A stretch of DNA of 60,513 bases from Alphaproteobacteria bacterium (GCA_030426465.1 JAUHYK010000019.1:1-60513), one strand, 5' to 3'; numbered from the stretch's first letter, positions 8,519-17,578 are shown. The notes: a model not told the origin generated them from the sequence alone. Translations and numbers: made by a program.

Positions 8519-9366
8519 GCGGTCGCCTTTTGGGGCGTCTTGAAGGTTCGCCATATCAGCCATGCGCCGAGCGCCAGCATTGGCATGGACAGCATCATTC
8601 CCATGGTCAGGCCAAGCGGGAAGTCAGGCATTTGTGCGTCAGGCTCGCGGAAATTTTCTACGATGATGCGCGACACGCCATAACCGGCGAGGAACAGTCC
8701 CATGGTTGCGCCGGGGCGTTTCAGCAATCCGAATTTGCGAGTTGCAAAAAACAGAATGGTGAACAGCGCGACGCCTTCAAGCGCGGCCTCATAAAGTTGG
8801 CTTGGATGGCGGGGAACCTGTAGCGGGTCAGTGGGAAAAACCATGGACCACGGACCGTCCCATGGCCGCCCGTACAATTCTGCGTTGATGAAATTGGCGA
8901 TGCGCCCGAAGAACAATCCGATCGGCGTTGCGCAGGCGAACATGTCGCCGAGCGAGAGCATATTGATCTTGTGCTTTCTGGCGAACCAGACGCCGACCAG
9001 CGTCACGCCGAGTAGTCCGCCATGAAAGGACATCCCGCCATTCCAGGTCATCAGCGCCGGCGGGAAGGGGATGACGCCGAACAGTTTCTCCCACGGCGCA
9101 ATGATAAGATTCGGCTCATAGAAAAGCAGATAGCCGAGCCGCCCGCCCGCCATCACGCCGATGGCGACCCAGAAGACAATGTCGTCGAGCTGGGGCCGCG
9201 TCACCGGCGCCCCGGATTTGGGCCATAGCGCGGTCTTCTTGATCAGCCGGCTCAGATACCACCAGCCGACGGCGAGCCCGCCAATATAGGCCAGTGAATA
9301 CCAGCGCAGGGAAAACGGACCGATCTTCAGGAGAACGGGGTCAATGGTGGGGTAAGGGACGCTCAT
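8515..9366 (-). CDS. lgt: Prolipoprotein diacylglyceryl transferase
   Basis: This is a 283-residue inner-membrane protein with about seven hydrophobic segments. It transfers diacylglycerol from phosphatidylglycerol to the lipobox cysteine of prolipoproteins. The family signatures are present: the catalytic-region MSFHGGLLGV and the phosphatidylglycerol-binding GRIANFINAELYGRP. It is the first gene of the lgt-midA-pgeF operon, divergent from ubiK. The substrate for Lgt comes from PgsA, which is also encoded in this window. Confidence 0.96.
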   Translation of the reverse strand: MSVPYPTIDPVLLKIGPFSLRWYSLAYIGGLAVGWWYLSRLIKKTALWPKSGAPVTRPQLDDIVFWVAIGVMAGGRLGYLLFYEPNLIIAPWEKLFGVIPFPPALMTWNGGMSFHGGLLGVTLVGVWFARKHKINMLSLGDMFACATPIGLFFGRIANFINAELYGRPWDGPWSMVFPTDPLQVPRHPSQLYEAALEGVALFTILFFATRKFGLLKRPGATMGLFLAGYGVSRIIVENFREPDAQMPDFPLGLTMGMMLSMPMLALGAWLIWRTFKTPQKATA

Positions 9367-9476
9367 AACCGGCCTTGAAGAGGGCTTGGGGATTTCGTGC
9401 GTCTCAATAGCGCGCTTTGCCGCCCCTGTCGCCCCGCGGACATAAGTCCTATATTGGAGCTCAGAAGGAGAATTCC

Positions 9477-9716
9477 ATGCAGACCCAGAGCGCCATTTTC
9501 GACGAAATCGCCAAGCTGATGACCGAGGCCGCGGGCGCCGCGGACGGCGTCCGGCGCGAGGCCGAAACCGTCATGCGCAGCCGCTTGCAGCGCCTTCTGG
9601 CGGATATGGACCTCGTCACCCGCGAAGAGTTCGACGCTGTGAAGGAAATGGCCCGCATCGCGCGTGAGGAAAACGAATCGCTCAAAGCGCGGCTCGACGC
9701 GCTTGAGAATCGTTAA
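9477..9716 (+). CDS. ubiK: UbiK-family accessory factor (BMFP domain)
   Basis: This is a 79-residue protein. The ATG at 9477 has a strong AGAAGGAG six bases upstream, so the longer frame from 9417 is not used. It starts MQTQSAIFDEIAKLMTEAAG and is almost wholly helical, with a C-terminal coiled coil (EEFDAVKEMARIAREENESL) typical of the BMFP/YqiC family. E. coli UbiK assists aerobic ubiquinone synthesis. In alphaproteobacteria it commonly precedes a YbjN gene and proC, as here. Confidence 0.88.
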   Translation: MQTQSAIFDEIAKLMTEAAGAADGVRREAETVMRSRLQRLLADMDLVTREEFDAVKEMARIAREENESLKARLDALENR

Positions 9717-9846
9717 CATCCCCAAAGGCTTGGGAAAACGAAGATAATCGAATCATTTGTGCGCGTCCCGAATCGCAGCGACATGCGGTTGCAGGCGGCT
9801 GACTGTAGTCGCCCAAATCGAGAATCTGACCGGGAAAAGGGGCGCT

Positions 9847-10350
9847 ATGTCCATCGAACTCATCCGCAAGCCGAAACAGACCGTCAATCCACTAAAGGCG
9901 CTTGAAGCCGCGGCGGCGGGTCTTGAGTTCGAGATGGAGCGCGCTGGAGAGCATGAGCTTCATGTGATGCTGCCGGGTGTGTGGCGCGACATCGGTCTCT
10001 GGTTCACATGGCGGCCGGAGCTGGCGACTTTGCAAATGGGCGCGCCGCTAGATCTCAAAGCGCCGGTAGGACGCCTTGACGAAGCGAGCCGGCTGGTTGT
10101 GATGGTGAATGAACGTCTGTGGATCGGCCATTTTGATCTGTGGGCGGAGGATCATTCCATCGTTTATCGCAACGCTGTGCTGCTGAATGAAGAGGGCGGC
10201 CTCGACAGCGTGCAGGGCGAGGCGCTGATCCGTGCGGCGAGTGAAGCGGTGGACCGGTTTTATCCGGCGTTCAACTTCCTCATCTGGGGCGGCAAGAAGC
10301 CCGAAGACGCGCTTCAGGCGTCGCTGTTCGAGACGCAGGGAAACGCGTAA
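9847..10350 (+). CDS. YbjN-domain protein
   Basis: This is a 167-residue protein starting MSIELIRKPKQTVNPLKALE at 9847, preceded by GAAAAGGGG. Its alternating strand/helix pattern and the segment EHELHVMLPGVWRDIGLWFTW belong to the YbjN family, which has a class I type III secretion chaperone-like fold. The function is unknown; the E. coli namesake affects motility and stress responses when overproduced. Its place between ubiK and proC is a conserved alphaproteobacterial arrangement. Confidence 0.82.
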   Translation: MSIELIRKPKQTVNPLKALEAAAAGLEFEMERAGEHELHVMLPGVWRDIGLWFTWRPELATLQMGAPLDLKAPVGRLDEASRLVVMVNERLWIGHFDLWAEDHSIVYRNAVLLNEEGGLDSVQGEALIRAASEAVDRFYPAFNFLIWGGKKPEDALQASLFETQGNA

Positions 10351-10787
10351 AAACCCGCGCCCCAATAACGGGAATTTCACCTCAAATCTGTTGAATTTCG
10401 CACGATTTTTGAGGTTTGGTGAAGAGTTATCCACCACCTCTTGAGCCGCCTTATGCTTGGTTCGTTGCCGGACTGAGGCCGAAGCGAAGGCGGTTATGCG
10501 TGAAGATCAGGCGCCGCATGAGATAGCAAAGAGGTTCTGACGGCGCCGCCTTCCGGGTGCGAGCACGCCGGAAGAGGCTCTTTGACATTCTGGTTTATGC
10601 GGGCGCCGGTTTCGCGCTGACGTCTCGCATATCGCATTTGGGACAATTCGCTGCTCGCGGACGCGCGGCGGCGCATTGTTCCAGGCACCAAGCGCATTCC
10701 GAAAAGTGGGAACCGGTTTTCGGAAGAAATGCGCGATGAAAAACTCTTACGTTTATTTCGCTGGCGACGCGTCTTATGGTCCGGCTC
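10351..10787. other. 437-base intergenic region with several hairpins
   Basis: I see no supportable gene here. The stretch contains three separate inverted repeats: ACCTCAAA/TTTGAGGT (10379-10415), a compact hairpin with arms CTTCCGG and CCGGAAG (10550-10574), and a REP-like palindrome (10692-10734, listed separately). The first may help end the YbjN transcript, although its T-run lies inside the stem. The proC promoter should lie near the right end. Confidence 0.5.
10692..10734. repeat. REP-like intergenic palindrome
   Basis: Outer arms GCGCAT and ATGCGC enclose inner arms TTCCGAAAA (10697-10705) and TTTTCGGAA (10717-10725), with GTGGGAACCGG between them. The core GAAAAGTGGGAACCGGTTTT is one I recognise as a widespread small intergenic repeat of alphaproteobacterial genomes. 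A degenerate relative may lie at 33638-33680. Confidence 0.65.
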
Positions 10788-11606
10788 ATGACTGACAAGA
10801 ATGCTGACAAACCATCCGTTGCGCTGATTGGCGCAGGCGCCATGGGCGGCGCGCTGTTGAAAGGCTGGCTCGCCGCCGGGACGATCAATGCTGCGCGCTC
10901 CGCCGTGTTCGATCCGAACATCAAGGACGAGATGGCGAGGCTCTGCGCCGACAATGGCGTCGCGGTGAATGAGGGCGGGCCTTTTGATGCGATGATTGTC
11001 GCCGTGAAGCCGCAGATTGCAGAAGCGGCGCTACCCCAATACGCAGCGCTCGCAAGGGATGCGATCGTGATTTCCGTCATGGCGGGCAAAAGCATTGAAA
11101 GCATCGGCAAGATGCTGAACGGCGCCCCGCGCGTGTCGCGGGTGATGCCAAACCTTCCCGCCGCCATCGGCCGCGGCGCATCGGGGCTTTATGCGCCGGA
11201 TACGATTGATGCGGCAGGTCGCGCGATGATTGAATCGCTGATGCGCGCTGCAGGCGAAACGGTCTGGGTGCGGACCGAACAGGAAATTGATTTCGTGACA
11301 GCGGTCTCCGGCTCCGGCCCCGCCTATTATTTTCTCCTGACCGAAGCGCTGGCGGAAGCCGGCGCGTCCCTCGGACTTGAAAAGGAAACCGCTGCGGCGC
11401 TCGCACGCGCGACGCTCGCCGGCGCCGGGGCGATGATGGACGCGGATCCGCGAAGCCCCGCCGAGATGCGCAAGGCGGTGACGTCGCCGGGCGGCACGAC
11501 GCAAGCGGCGTTGACTGTTTTCGACGGCGATGACACCGCCATGCGCAAGCTGGTCGACAAGGCGGCGCGGGCGGCGGCCAAACGTGCAGGCGAGCTGACC
11601 GACTAA
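10788..11606 (+). CDS. proC: Pyrroline-5-carboxylate reductase
   Basis: This is a 272-residue protein that carries out the last step of proline synthesis, NAD(P)H reduction of pyrroline-5-carboxylate. It has the Rossmann motif ALIGAGAMGGALLKGWL, the central VMPNLPAAIGRGASGLY and the C-terminal P5CR signature with VTSPGGTTQAAL. The ATG at 10788 and the one at 10776 are both possible; neither has a good Shine-Dalgarno sequence. It converges on the sensor kinase gene with ten bases between them. Confidence 0.94.
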   Translation: MTDKNADKPSVALIGAGAMGGALLKGWLAAGTINAARSAVFDPNIKDEMARLCADNGVAVNEGGPFDAMIVAVKPQIAEAALPQYAALARDAIVISVMAGKSIESIGKMLNGAPRVSRVMPNLPAAIGRGASGLYAPDTIDAAGRAMIESLMRAAGETVWVRTEQEIDFVTAVSGSGPAYYFLLTEALAEAGASLGLEKETAAALARATLAGAGAMMDADPRSPAEMRKAVTSPGGTTQAALTVFDGDDTAMRKLVDKAARAAAKRAGELTD

Positions 11607-11616
11607 AACCGCCCGG

Positions 11617-12927
11617 CTAAATAGGAAGGCGCATTGTCGCCTTCAGCCCGCCCTTGTCCGACTTTTCGAGCGTCACGTCGCCGCCATGGGCGCGCGCCAC
11701 ATCGCGCACAATGGTGAGGCCCATGCCGACGCCGCTTTCATTGCGATTGCGTGCGTCATCAAGTCGGGTGAAAGGTTTGAACACGTCTTCATATTTCGAC
11801 GGATCGACGCCCGGCCCGTCATCATCGACGATAATCTCGATATAGCGGTCGGAGCGCCGCGCGCTGAGCCAGGCATGATCGGCGTAGCGCAGGGCGTTAT
11901 TGACGAGATTGCCGATGGCGCGTTTGAGCGCGCTGCGCCGCGCCTCAATGGCGATTCCTGCGGGGGCATCCAATGCGACTTCCTGGCCTGCGCGTTTGGC
12001 GTCGCCGGTGATTTCCTTGAGGAGTTCAGCGAGGCGGAAGGTTTCCGGTTCTTCGTCGGCCGCCTCATTACGGGCGAAGTCGAGATAGGCGCCGATCATC
12101 CGCTCCATTTCCGTGACGTCATCGCGCAATTCACTGATGTCTTCGCTGTCGGGCTGCATGGCGAGCGCCAGCTTGATGCGCGTCAGGGGTGTGCGCAAAT
12201 CATGACTGATACCGGCGAGCATGGCCGTGCGTTGTTCCAGATGGCGTTTGATGCGCTCGCGCATGGCGATGAAGGCGTAGCCGGCTTTCCTGACCTCGGT
12301 CGCGCCGGAGGGACGGTAGCCGGGAGCATCACGCCCGCGTCCGAACGCCGCCGCTGCGTCAGCGAGACGAAGGATCGAGCGCACCTGGTTTCGCATGAAG
12401 ATAATGGCGACGACCCCAAGGAGGATCGACGTGCCGATTAGCCAGAACAGAAAGATGCGGCCTGTCGTTGCGAACACCCGCTCGCGTTTGACGAAATAGA
12501 CAAGGGCGCCGTCGTCATAGGCGATGCGGATCTCCACATCGTCCGGCCAGCTTTGGGTGTTGAGCCAGTAGGGATGTTTCAGCGTATGACGCAAACGCCG
12601 CTTCAAGGTGGCGTTATAGACATTGAATGGCGCTAGAAGATTATTGTCAGGCAGCGGCGCCAGTGGATCGTAGTGAACCCGCATGTGTAAATCTTCGCGC
12701 GCCATGTCGATAATCTCCGCGCGGCCTGCTTCATTTTCAGCTTCTCCATAAAGCCGCGTCACCATGGCGATCTGGCCGGCGACATTTTCCGACATATTCG
12801 CCGTCACCAGATCCCAGTGGCGCGCGAAGAAAATATAGGTGACGAGCGCCTGTGTCAGAAAGATCGGCAGGATGACAATCAGCGTCACCCGCGCATAGAG
12901 ACTTTTGGGAAGATAGCGGCGCAGCAT
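11617..12927 (-). CDS. EnvZ-type membrane sensor histidine kinase
   Basis: This 436-residue protein has a transmembrane segment at about 10-35, a periplasmic sensor of roughly 120 residues, a second transmembrane segment at 157-178, a HAMP linker, the phospho-acceptor His242 in AGISHDLRTPLTRIK, and the ATP-binding N (NLVNNALRYA) and G (DDGPGVDP, GVGMGLTIV) boxes. It should phosphorylate the OmpR-type regulator encoded five bases upstream. The pair resembles the PetP/PetR-like systems of alphaproteobacteria. The signal sensed is unknown. Confidence 0.9.
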   Translation of the reverse strand: MLRRYLPKSLYARVTLIVILPIFLTQALVTYIFFARHWDLVTANMSENVAGQIAMVTRLYGEAENEAGRAEIIDMAREDLHMRVHYDPLAPLPDNNLLAPFNVYNATLKRRLRHTLKHPYWLNTQSWPDDVEIRIAYDDGALVYFVKRERVFATTGRIFLFWLIGTSILLGVVAIIFMRNQVRSILRLADAAAAFGRGRDAPGYRPSGATEVRKAGYAFIAMRERIKRHLEQRTAMLAGISHDLRTPLTRIKLALAMQPDSEDISELRDDVTEMERMIGAYLDFARNEAADEEPETFRLAELLKEITGDAKRAGQEVALDAPAGIAIEARRSALKRAIGNLVNNALRYADHAWLSARRSDRYIEIIVDDDGPGVDPSKYEDVFKPFTRLDDARNRNESGVGMGLTIVRDVARAHGGDVTLEKSDKGGLKATMRLPI

Positions 12928-12932
12928 TCCGG

Positions 12933-13634
12933 TCAGTCCGTCATCAGCGCATAGCCGACGCCGCGCACGGTTTGCAGATATATCGGCGTGCGCGGGTCTT
13001 CTTCGATTTTCTTTCTGAGGCGCGTCACCTGTACATCGACGGAGCGCTCCATGCCTTGCGCGGTCTGTTTGGCGAGCGCCTCACGGCTGATCGCTTCGCC
13101 CGGTTTTTGCGCCAGCGCTTTCAACAGCGCCGATTCACCGGAAGTCAGCTTGATGATCGCGCCTCCCTTGCGTAACTCGCCGCGCCCGAGGGAGAAAGTG
13201 CAGCCCCCGAATTTCACTTCGCGTTTTTCACCGCCCGCAAGCGTGGATCGGCGAAGCAGGGAGTTCAGGCGCAACAGCAACTCGCGCGGTTCGAACGGTT
13301 TTGACAGATAATCATCGGCGCCCATTTCAAGCCCCTCGATCCGGTCTTCGGCAAGGCCGCGCGCGGTGAGCAGGAGGATCGGCACATTCGACGCAGCGCG
13401 AACGGATTTTGTCAGCTCAAAACCGGTTTCGCCTGGCATCATCACATCGAGCACAAGCACATCGAAATCGACTGACGCCATTAGCGCGCGGGCTTCCTTG
13501 GCGTTGCTGGCGACGGATGTGCGAAATTCATGTTCGCTGAGATAGCGCTTCAACAGGTTGCGAATGCGGTCGTCATCATCAACGATCAGAACATGAGCCG
13601 CATCTTCGGGAATGGCATGCTTCGCCGCCTTCAT
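12933..13634 (-). CDS. OmpR-family response regulator
   Basis: This is a 233-residue protein: receiver domain (acidic VDDDDR, phospho-acceptor Asp63 in VLVLDVMMPGETGF, conserved Lys in LSKPFEP), then a winged-helix DNA-binding domain ending ERSVDVQVTRLRKKIEEDP. The ATG at 13634 overlaps the pgsA stop (ATGA); a much longer open frame to 14216 exists but only reads through pgsA out of frame. It is the middle gene of pgsA, regulator, kinase. Confidence 0.92.
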   Translation of the reverse strand: MKAAKHAIPEDAAHVLIVDDDDRIRNLLKRYLSEHEFRTSVASNAKEARALMASVDFDVLVLDVMMPGETGFELTKSVRAASNVPILLLTARGLAEDRIEGLEMGADDYLSKPFEPRELLLRLNSLLRRSTLAGGEKREVKFGGCTFSLGRGELRKGGAIIKLTSGESALLKALAQKPGEAISREALAKQTAQGMERSVDVQVTRLRKKIEEDPRTPIYLQTVRGVGYALMTD

Positions 13635-14185
13635 GCGCGTTCGCCTCTCAACAATGTGGCGGCGCGCAAGGAATAGTCGGCGCCGGTCCAGAGGGTGAGG
13701 ATCGCGGCGATCCAAAGCGCAGCGCTCGCCGCGGGTCGCAGCGCTTCGCCGATGACGCCGGTTGGCGCGGCGGCGAGCATCGCGCCGGCGGCGACAAGTT
13801 GCGCCGTGGTTTTCCATTTTGCGAGCGGCGTGACGGCGAGGCTTTGACCCGTTGCAGCCAAGGCTTCGCGCAAGCCGCTGACGAGAATTTCGCGCAGCAC
13901 AATAATGATTACCGCGACGACGCCAACGCCGGCGATGACGCCATTGCGCGCCAGGAGGATCAGCGCGGCGGCGATCAGGAGCTTGTCGGCGATAGGATCG
14001 AGCGCGGCGCCGAGCGCGGATGTTTCCCCCCGCGCGCGCGCCACACGCCCATCCACAAAATCGGTGAGCGCGGCGACAACGAAAATGACAAGCGCGACGC
14101 TCATATTCCACGGCGCATTGGTGAGAAAGGCCGCGACGAACGGAATGACGAGCGCCATGCGGGCGAGAGTGATGAGATTGGCCAT
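13631..14185 (-). CDS. pgsA: CDP-diacylglycerol-glycerol-3-phosphate 3-phosphatidyltransferase
   Basis: This is a 184-residue integral membrane enzyme that makes phosphatidylglycerol phosphate. The CDP-alcohol phosphotransferase signature is complete, from DFVDGRVARARG to GAALDPIAD (D-x2-D-G-x2-A-R-x8-G-x3-D-x3-D). I take the ATG at 14185 (MANLITLARM); an in-frame start at 14266 would overlap the next gene's end. Its last codon overlaps the response regulator start, so the two-component system is tied to phospholipid synthesis at the transcript level. Confidence 0.92.
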   Translation of the reverse strand: MANLITLARMALVIPFVAAFLTNAPWNMSVALVIFVVAALTDFVDGRVARARGETSALGAALDPIADKLLIAAALILLARNGVIAGVGVVAVIIIVLREILVSGLREALAATGQSLAVTPLAKWKTTAQLVAAGAMLAAAPTGVIGEALRPAASAALWIAAILTLWTGADYSLRAATLLRGERA

Positions 14186-14240
14186 GGGGCGGTAAGATAA
14201 ACCGCGCCGCGCCCATTCGCCAGTGCGAGGAAAGGCCTGT

Positions 14241-15632
14241 TTAGCCTTCTTTCTTCTCGTCACCACCCCAGAGTTTCTTCCACCAGGGCGTCGGTTTCGG
14301 CGGTTCGAAACTCTGGTCGGCGTCGTTCATCTTGTCGCGGATGTCGTCAATATCCCAGCCGGTGAGATTGGCGAGGGTCTGGGCTTCCTGCTCAAACCGC
14401 TTTGGCAATCCGGCGCGGTAAGTCTCCGCCGCCTCGCAGGTGGCGTCGCCCTTATAGGGGTGTTGCAGCACGTAACGGCCCTGATAGTTCGTGCGGTCGC
14501 CGGTTTCCTTGAACATCAAGTCTTCGGGAAAATGTTCGGCGTCATAGGAAACATGCAGGCGCGTAACGAACACATCCTGCGCCTGTTGGGGGCCGGGCCT
14601 GCGCGGCATGATCCCGGGCTTGTCGCCGCCGCCATCGACCCAATAGACGCCAAGTTCGCGCAATTCATTTTGTGAAAGCGGGTCGGCGGCGCATGGGTCG
14701 CACCAGTTCATGTCCCAGGCATATTCGAGGAACACGGCGCGTTCATTTTCCTTTTCCACCTGTTGGTGGAACATGGATTTATAAAACTCGCCGAACTCGC
14801 CTTTCACATAGAGTGGGATGTTTTGACCCGTGGGCAGTTTCACCGTGCGGTAATTGGTGGTCTCAACCCGGCCTGAACGGGTGAGGGCGAAGACGAACAA
14901 TTCCTGTTTGCCGTCTGCGTTCACCGTACCGAGGCGTATCGGCAGAGAGAAGCGCGGGTGCTCGAATGCAATCTGCAGAGGCCGCAGATATTTCAACCCC
15001 GTTTGCGCCTGCTCTTCGAGATTGACCTTGGCGACAAAGAATTTGGTGTTCTGCTTGATATAGCTGCCAAGCGTCGCCTCCGCTCCTTCGGGCAGTTTGT
15101 ATCCATTGTCCGTCAGCCAAGCAGCGAGGCCGTCGGACTGGTCGGCTGAAAGAATCTGGATGTCATATTCGCCGACGGTGTATTCAGCCTCGATCGTGAC
15201 GCCGTAGCCGTCTTTTTTGACGCCGCCGACTGAATCTTCAACAACGGCTGTCGGCGCAGCCATCTGCAATTCGCGGTAGCGGTGAATCATGCACGGATCT
15301 TCATCGAAATATTCGACGAGACGCGGCGCCGTATAGGCGTCGAGATGATCGAGGATGGCGTTTTCGGTGACGTGGATCTGGCCTTCTTCGAGGACCACCG
15401 GCACCGGAATGACCATGGCGAATTCTTTAAGGTCGCCCTGAAAGTCATTGGCCATGGTGATGACCGTACGGTCTTCATCGCGCATGATCGCGACTTTCGA
15501 CGCCTTGTTGAACAGCTTGGTGTCGGCCTTCGCGACATAGAACCCGCAAAAGGCGACGGTGCCGCCGGTCAGCGCCAGCGCGGCTCCAGCGGAGGCGGCG
15601 GCGAACAGGGTTTTCTTCAGGGAACGGCGCAT
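14241..15632 (-). CDS. Secreted DUF2330 protein
   Basis: This is a 463-residue protein. The N-terminus is a signal sequence (basic MRRSLKK, hydrophobic stretch, then CGFYVAKAD), so it is exported. The body matches DUF2330 (PF10092): RTVITMANDFQGDLKEFAMV, IPVPVVLEEGQIHV, then DPCMIHRY and the late WCDPCAADPLS, which carries a CxxC pair. The function is not known. It follows the RnfD-like gene by 12 bases and is probably co-transcribed with it. Confidence 0.85.
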   Translation of the reverse strand: MRRSLKKTLFAAASAGAALALTGGTVAFCGFYVAKADTKLFNKASKVAIMRDEDRTVITMANDFQGDLKEFAMVIPVPVVLEEGQIHVTENAILDHLDAYTAPRLVEYFDEDPCMIHRYRELQMAAPTAVVEDSVGGVKKDGYGVTIEAEYTVGEYDIQILSADQSDGLAAWLTDNGYKLPEGAEATLGSYIKQNTKFFVAKVNLEEQAQTGLKYLRPLQIAFEHPRFSLPIRLGTVNADGKQELFVFALTRSGRVETTNYRTVKLPTGQNIPLYVKGEFGEFYKSMFHQQVEKENERAVFLEYAWDMNWCDPCAADPLSQNELRELGVYWVDGGGDKPGIMPRRPGPQQAQDVFVTRLHVSYDAEHFPEDLMFKETGDRTNYQGRYVLQHPYKGDATCEAAETYRAGLPKRFEQEAQTLANLTGWDIDDIRDKMNDADQSFEPPKPTPWWKKLWGGDEKKEG

Positions 15633-15644
15633 AATCTCTCCTCG

Positions 15645-16529
15645 TTATTCGGCGGGCAGGGGGTAAGGTCGCGGATGCATCAACCGCGCAATAAAACGGG
15701 GCGGTGAAACCGGATCGCCCCAGCGATAATTCGGCGCCGGATCAAATGCCTCGATGACCGGGCGTAGGACACACATGATGGCCAGAGCGTAGAAAATTCC
15801 GTCCGACATGAAGAAGTGATAGGAAAGCACATAAGCGATGACAGCGGCGGCGGCGGCGAAAAAGGCGCGCCCATAGGCGCCGTCTGGCGTCGTCTTCGGA
15901 TCGGAAATCATAAAGAACGCGAACAGGACCAACGCGCCATTTTGCAGGCGCAGGAGCGGGATCGCCAGCGGATCGCCAAGCCACAGGGCGCGCGCGATGA
16001 TCAGCGCCGCGAAAGTCCCGAGAAAAATGATCGGCACATCAATACGCGCGGAGCGATAGGTGACGAACAGTCCGGCGCCCGCGAGCGTGGCCGCGAGCCA
16101 GATCGCCGATCCCCACTGGCCGGAGGCCGTCCACGCCGCGCCCGGCATAACCGTCTGCGACATCAGGAGGAGCGCGACGATCCCTGCATTCGCCGGATTG
16201 AAGACGTGTTTGCCGTAAAGCCGGAACATGAATTTCGATCCAACGCCGATCGCCGCCGCGATCATCAGCGGCGCCAAGGTGTCGGCGCGTAGCAAAAGGG
16301 AAAGGGAGAGGGATGTGATCATGGCGCTGCGCGGATCGAACCGGATGGCGGTCATGAATGAGCCGAGAAACTGAACGAAAAGCGACGTAGCAAAAATCGC
16401 GGCGATCTGGATCGGTGATATCTCGAAAGCCCGCGTCGTCACGCCAAAGGCGAGCAGCAGGGACAGGGTCGCCAGCTGATAATGCCTTGGGTCTTTGAAA
16501 AGGCGATCCGTTAATCTCGCATTCACCAT
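15645..16529 (-). CDS. Solo RnfD/NqrB-like membrane protein
   Basis: This is a roughly 294-residue protein with about nine to ten hydrophobic segments. I chose the ATG at 16529 (MVNARLTDRLFKDPRHYQLA); an upstream start at 16565 adds 12 basic residues. The family landmarks GKHVFNPANAG and FFMISDPKTTPDG are present. No SGAT-type threonine motif, the covalent FMN site of true RnfD and NqrB, occurs anywhere in the protein, and no other Rnf or Nqr subunit is nearby. The only partner gene is the DUF2330 gene downstream. Confidence 0.8.
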   Translation of the reverse strand: MVNARLTDRLFKDPRHYQLATLSLLLAFGVTTRAFEISPIQIAAIFATSLFVQFLGSFMTAIRFDPRSAMITSLSLSLLLRADTLAPLMIAAAIGVGSKFMFRLYGKHVFNPANAGIVALLLMSQTVMPGAAWTASGQWGSAIWLAATLAGAGLFVTYRSARIDVPIIFLGTFAALIIARALWLGDPLAIPLLRLQNGALVLFAFFMISDPKTTPDGAYGRAFFAAAAAVIAYVLSYHFFMSDGIFYALAIMCVLRPVIEAFDPAPNYRWGDPVSPPRFIARLMHPRPYPLPAE

Positions 16530-16650
16530 GTGACGGCGCCTAATCCGTTTTGCTCTGCGGGCCAAGAAGACTTGAAGAAAAGCCGATGAAGAAGGCGGAA
16601 ACGGGGCGAAGGCGCGATTGTTTGGGGGCGCCCTGTTTGGGCTGAGCCTG

Positions 16651-17439
16651 TCAGTCGGACATCAGCGCCGCAAGCTCCTTCACCAGCCGTGCGGCGAGAT
16701 TTGCCGTCATCATATTGATGTCGCGCTCCGGGTTCAGCTCTACGATGTCCGCGCCCACGGGCGCAGCCCGGAGATTGTCTAAAAGTCGAAGCACTTCCCG
16801 CGTTGTCAGGCCGCCGGGTTCAGGATGGGACACGCCGGGCGCATAAGCTGGATCAAGACCGTCGAGATCGATGGAGACGTATAGCGGCGCCGTCAGGCTT
16901 TCAAAGGGAATTTCGTCAATTGCCTCTGCGCCGAGCATGATGACGCCGTGTTTTTCTCCAAAGGAGCGGCATTGCGGCGCAATAGACCGCAAGCCCACCT
17001 GAACCAGTTTTCCAACGCAGCCATCTTCAATTGCGCGCGCGAAAGGGCAGGCATGGGAGTACCGGTCGCCTTCAAACTCTTCATAAAGATCCGTATGCGC
17101 ATCCACATGAAGAATATTGAGGGGGCCGTGTTTGTCTTTCATCGCCTTGAGAATTGGATAGGTGACCGAATGATCGCCGCCAAGGCTTAAGGGCTTTGCG
17201 CCAGCACGAAGCGTTGCGGTGATACGGTCCAAGATGGCCGCGTGCGCTTGCGCGCCATCGCCCGGCAGGTCCGCAAAATCATACGCGCTGATGACCTCAC
17301 TTGCATCTACGCCGGAGATCGACCACGGGCTCGACGCTTCCGAGAAAAGCATCGCACGAATGACGGGCGGGGCAAGCGCAGGCCCGCGTGCGTAAGAGGA
17401 AGAGGCGTCCCAGGGAAAACCGAGAAGATGAACACTCAT
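16651..17439 (-). CDS. Arginase/agmatinase-family ureohydrolase
   Basis: This is a 262-residue protein with the complete binuclear manganese site: SLGGDHSVTYP, HVDAHTDLYEEF and SIDLDGLDPAYAPGVSHPEPGG. It is somewhat short for a classical arginase (about 300 residues). Arginase, agmatinase, formimidoylglutamase and guanidinobutyrase all share these motifs, so the substrate is open. It is transcribed alone; a 9-bp dyad about 100 bases upstream of the start could be its operator. Confidence 0.88.
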   Translation of the reverse strand: MSVHLLGFPWDASSSYARGPALAPPVIRAMLFSEASSPWSISGVDASEVISAYDFADLPGDGAQAHAAILDRITATLRAGAKPLSLGGDHSVTYPILKAMKDKHGPLNILHVDAHTDLYEEFEGDRYSHACPFARAIEDGCVGKLVQVGLRSIAPQCRSFGEKHGVIMLGAEAIDEIPFESLTAPLYVSIDLDGLDPAYAPGVSHPEPGGLTTREVLRLLDNLRAAPVGADIVELNPERDINMMTANLAARLVKELAALMSD

Positions 17440-17540
17440 AGGCGCGAAATTACCGTCAGCGACCGGGATATGTCTATGGCGGCGGGATGCAATTTCAAGC
17501 GGCGCGGAACGGGTGAGGGCGCCTTTCAGCGTTGCATATG

Positions 17541-17567
17541 CTGTTCATTCGATGAGGCAATGAACAG
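17541..17567. promoter_or_regulatory. 9-bp perfect inverted repeat upstream of the arginase-family gene
   Basis: CTGTTCATT at 17541-17549 and AATGAACAG at 17559-17567 are exact complements separated by nine bases. It lies about 100 bases upstream of the arginase-family start codon, in the spacer after the 67-aa gene, so an operator for a dimeric regulator is the natural reading. Confidence 0.4.
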
Positions 17568-17578
17568 GACGAACGCTG

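Noticed and set aside
10427-10435. TTATCCACC, close to a DnaA box
   Set aside because: It has one mismatch, is a single copy, and has no other origin features around it.
13635-14216. Long N-terminal extension of the response regulator frame
   Set aside because: It is rich in arginine and cysteine, reads pgsA out of frame, and the ATG at 13634 is exactly coupled to the pgsA stop.
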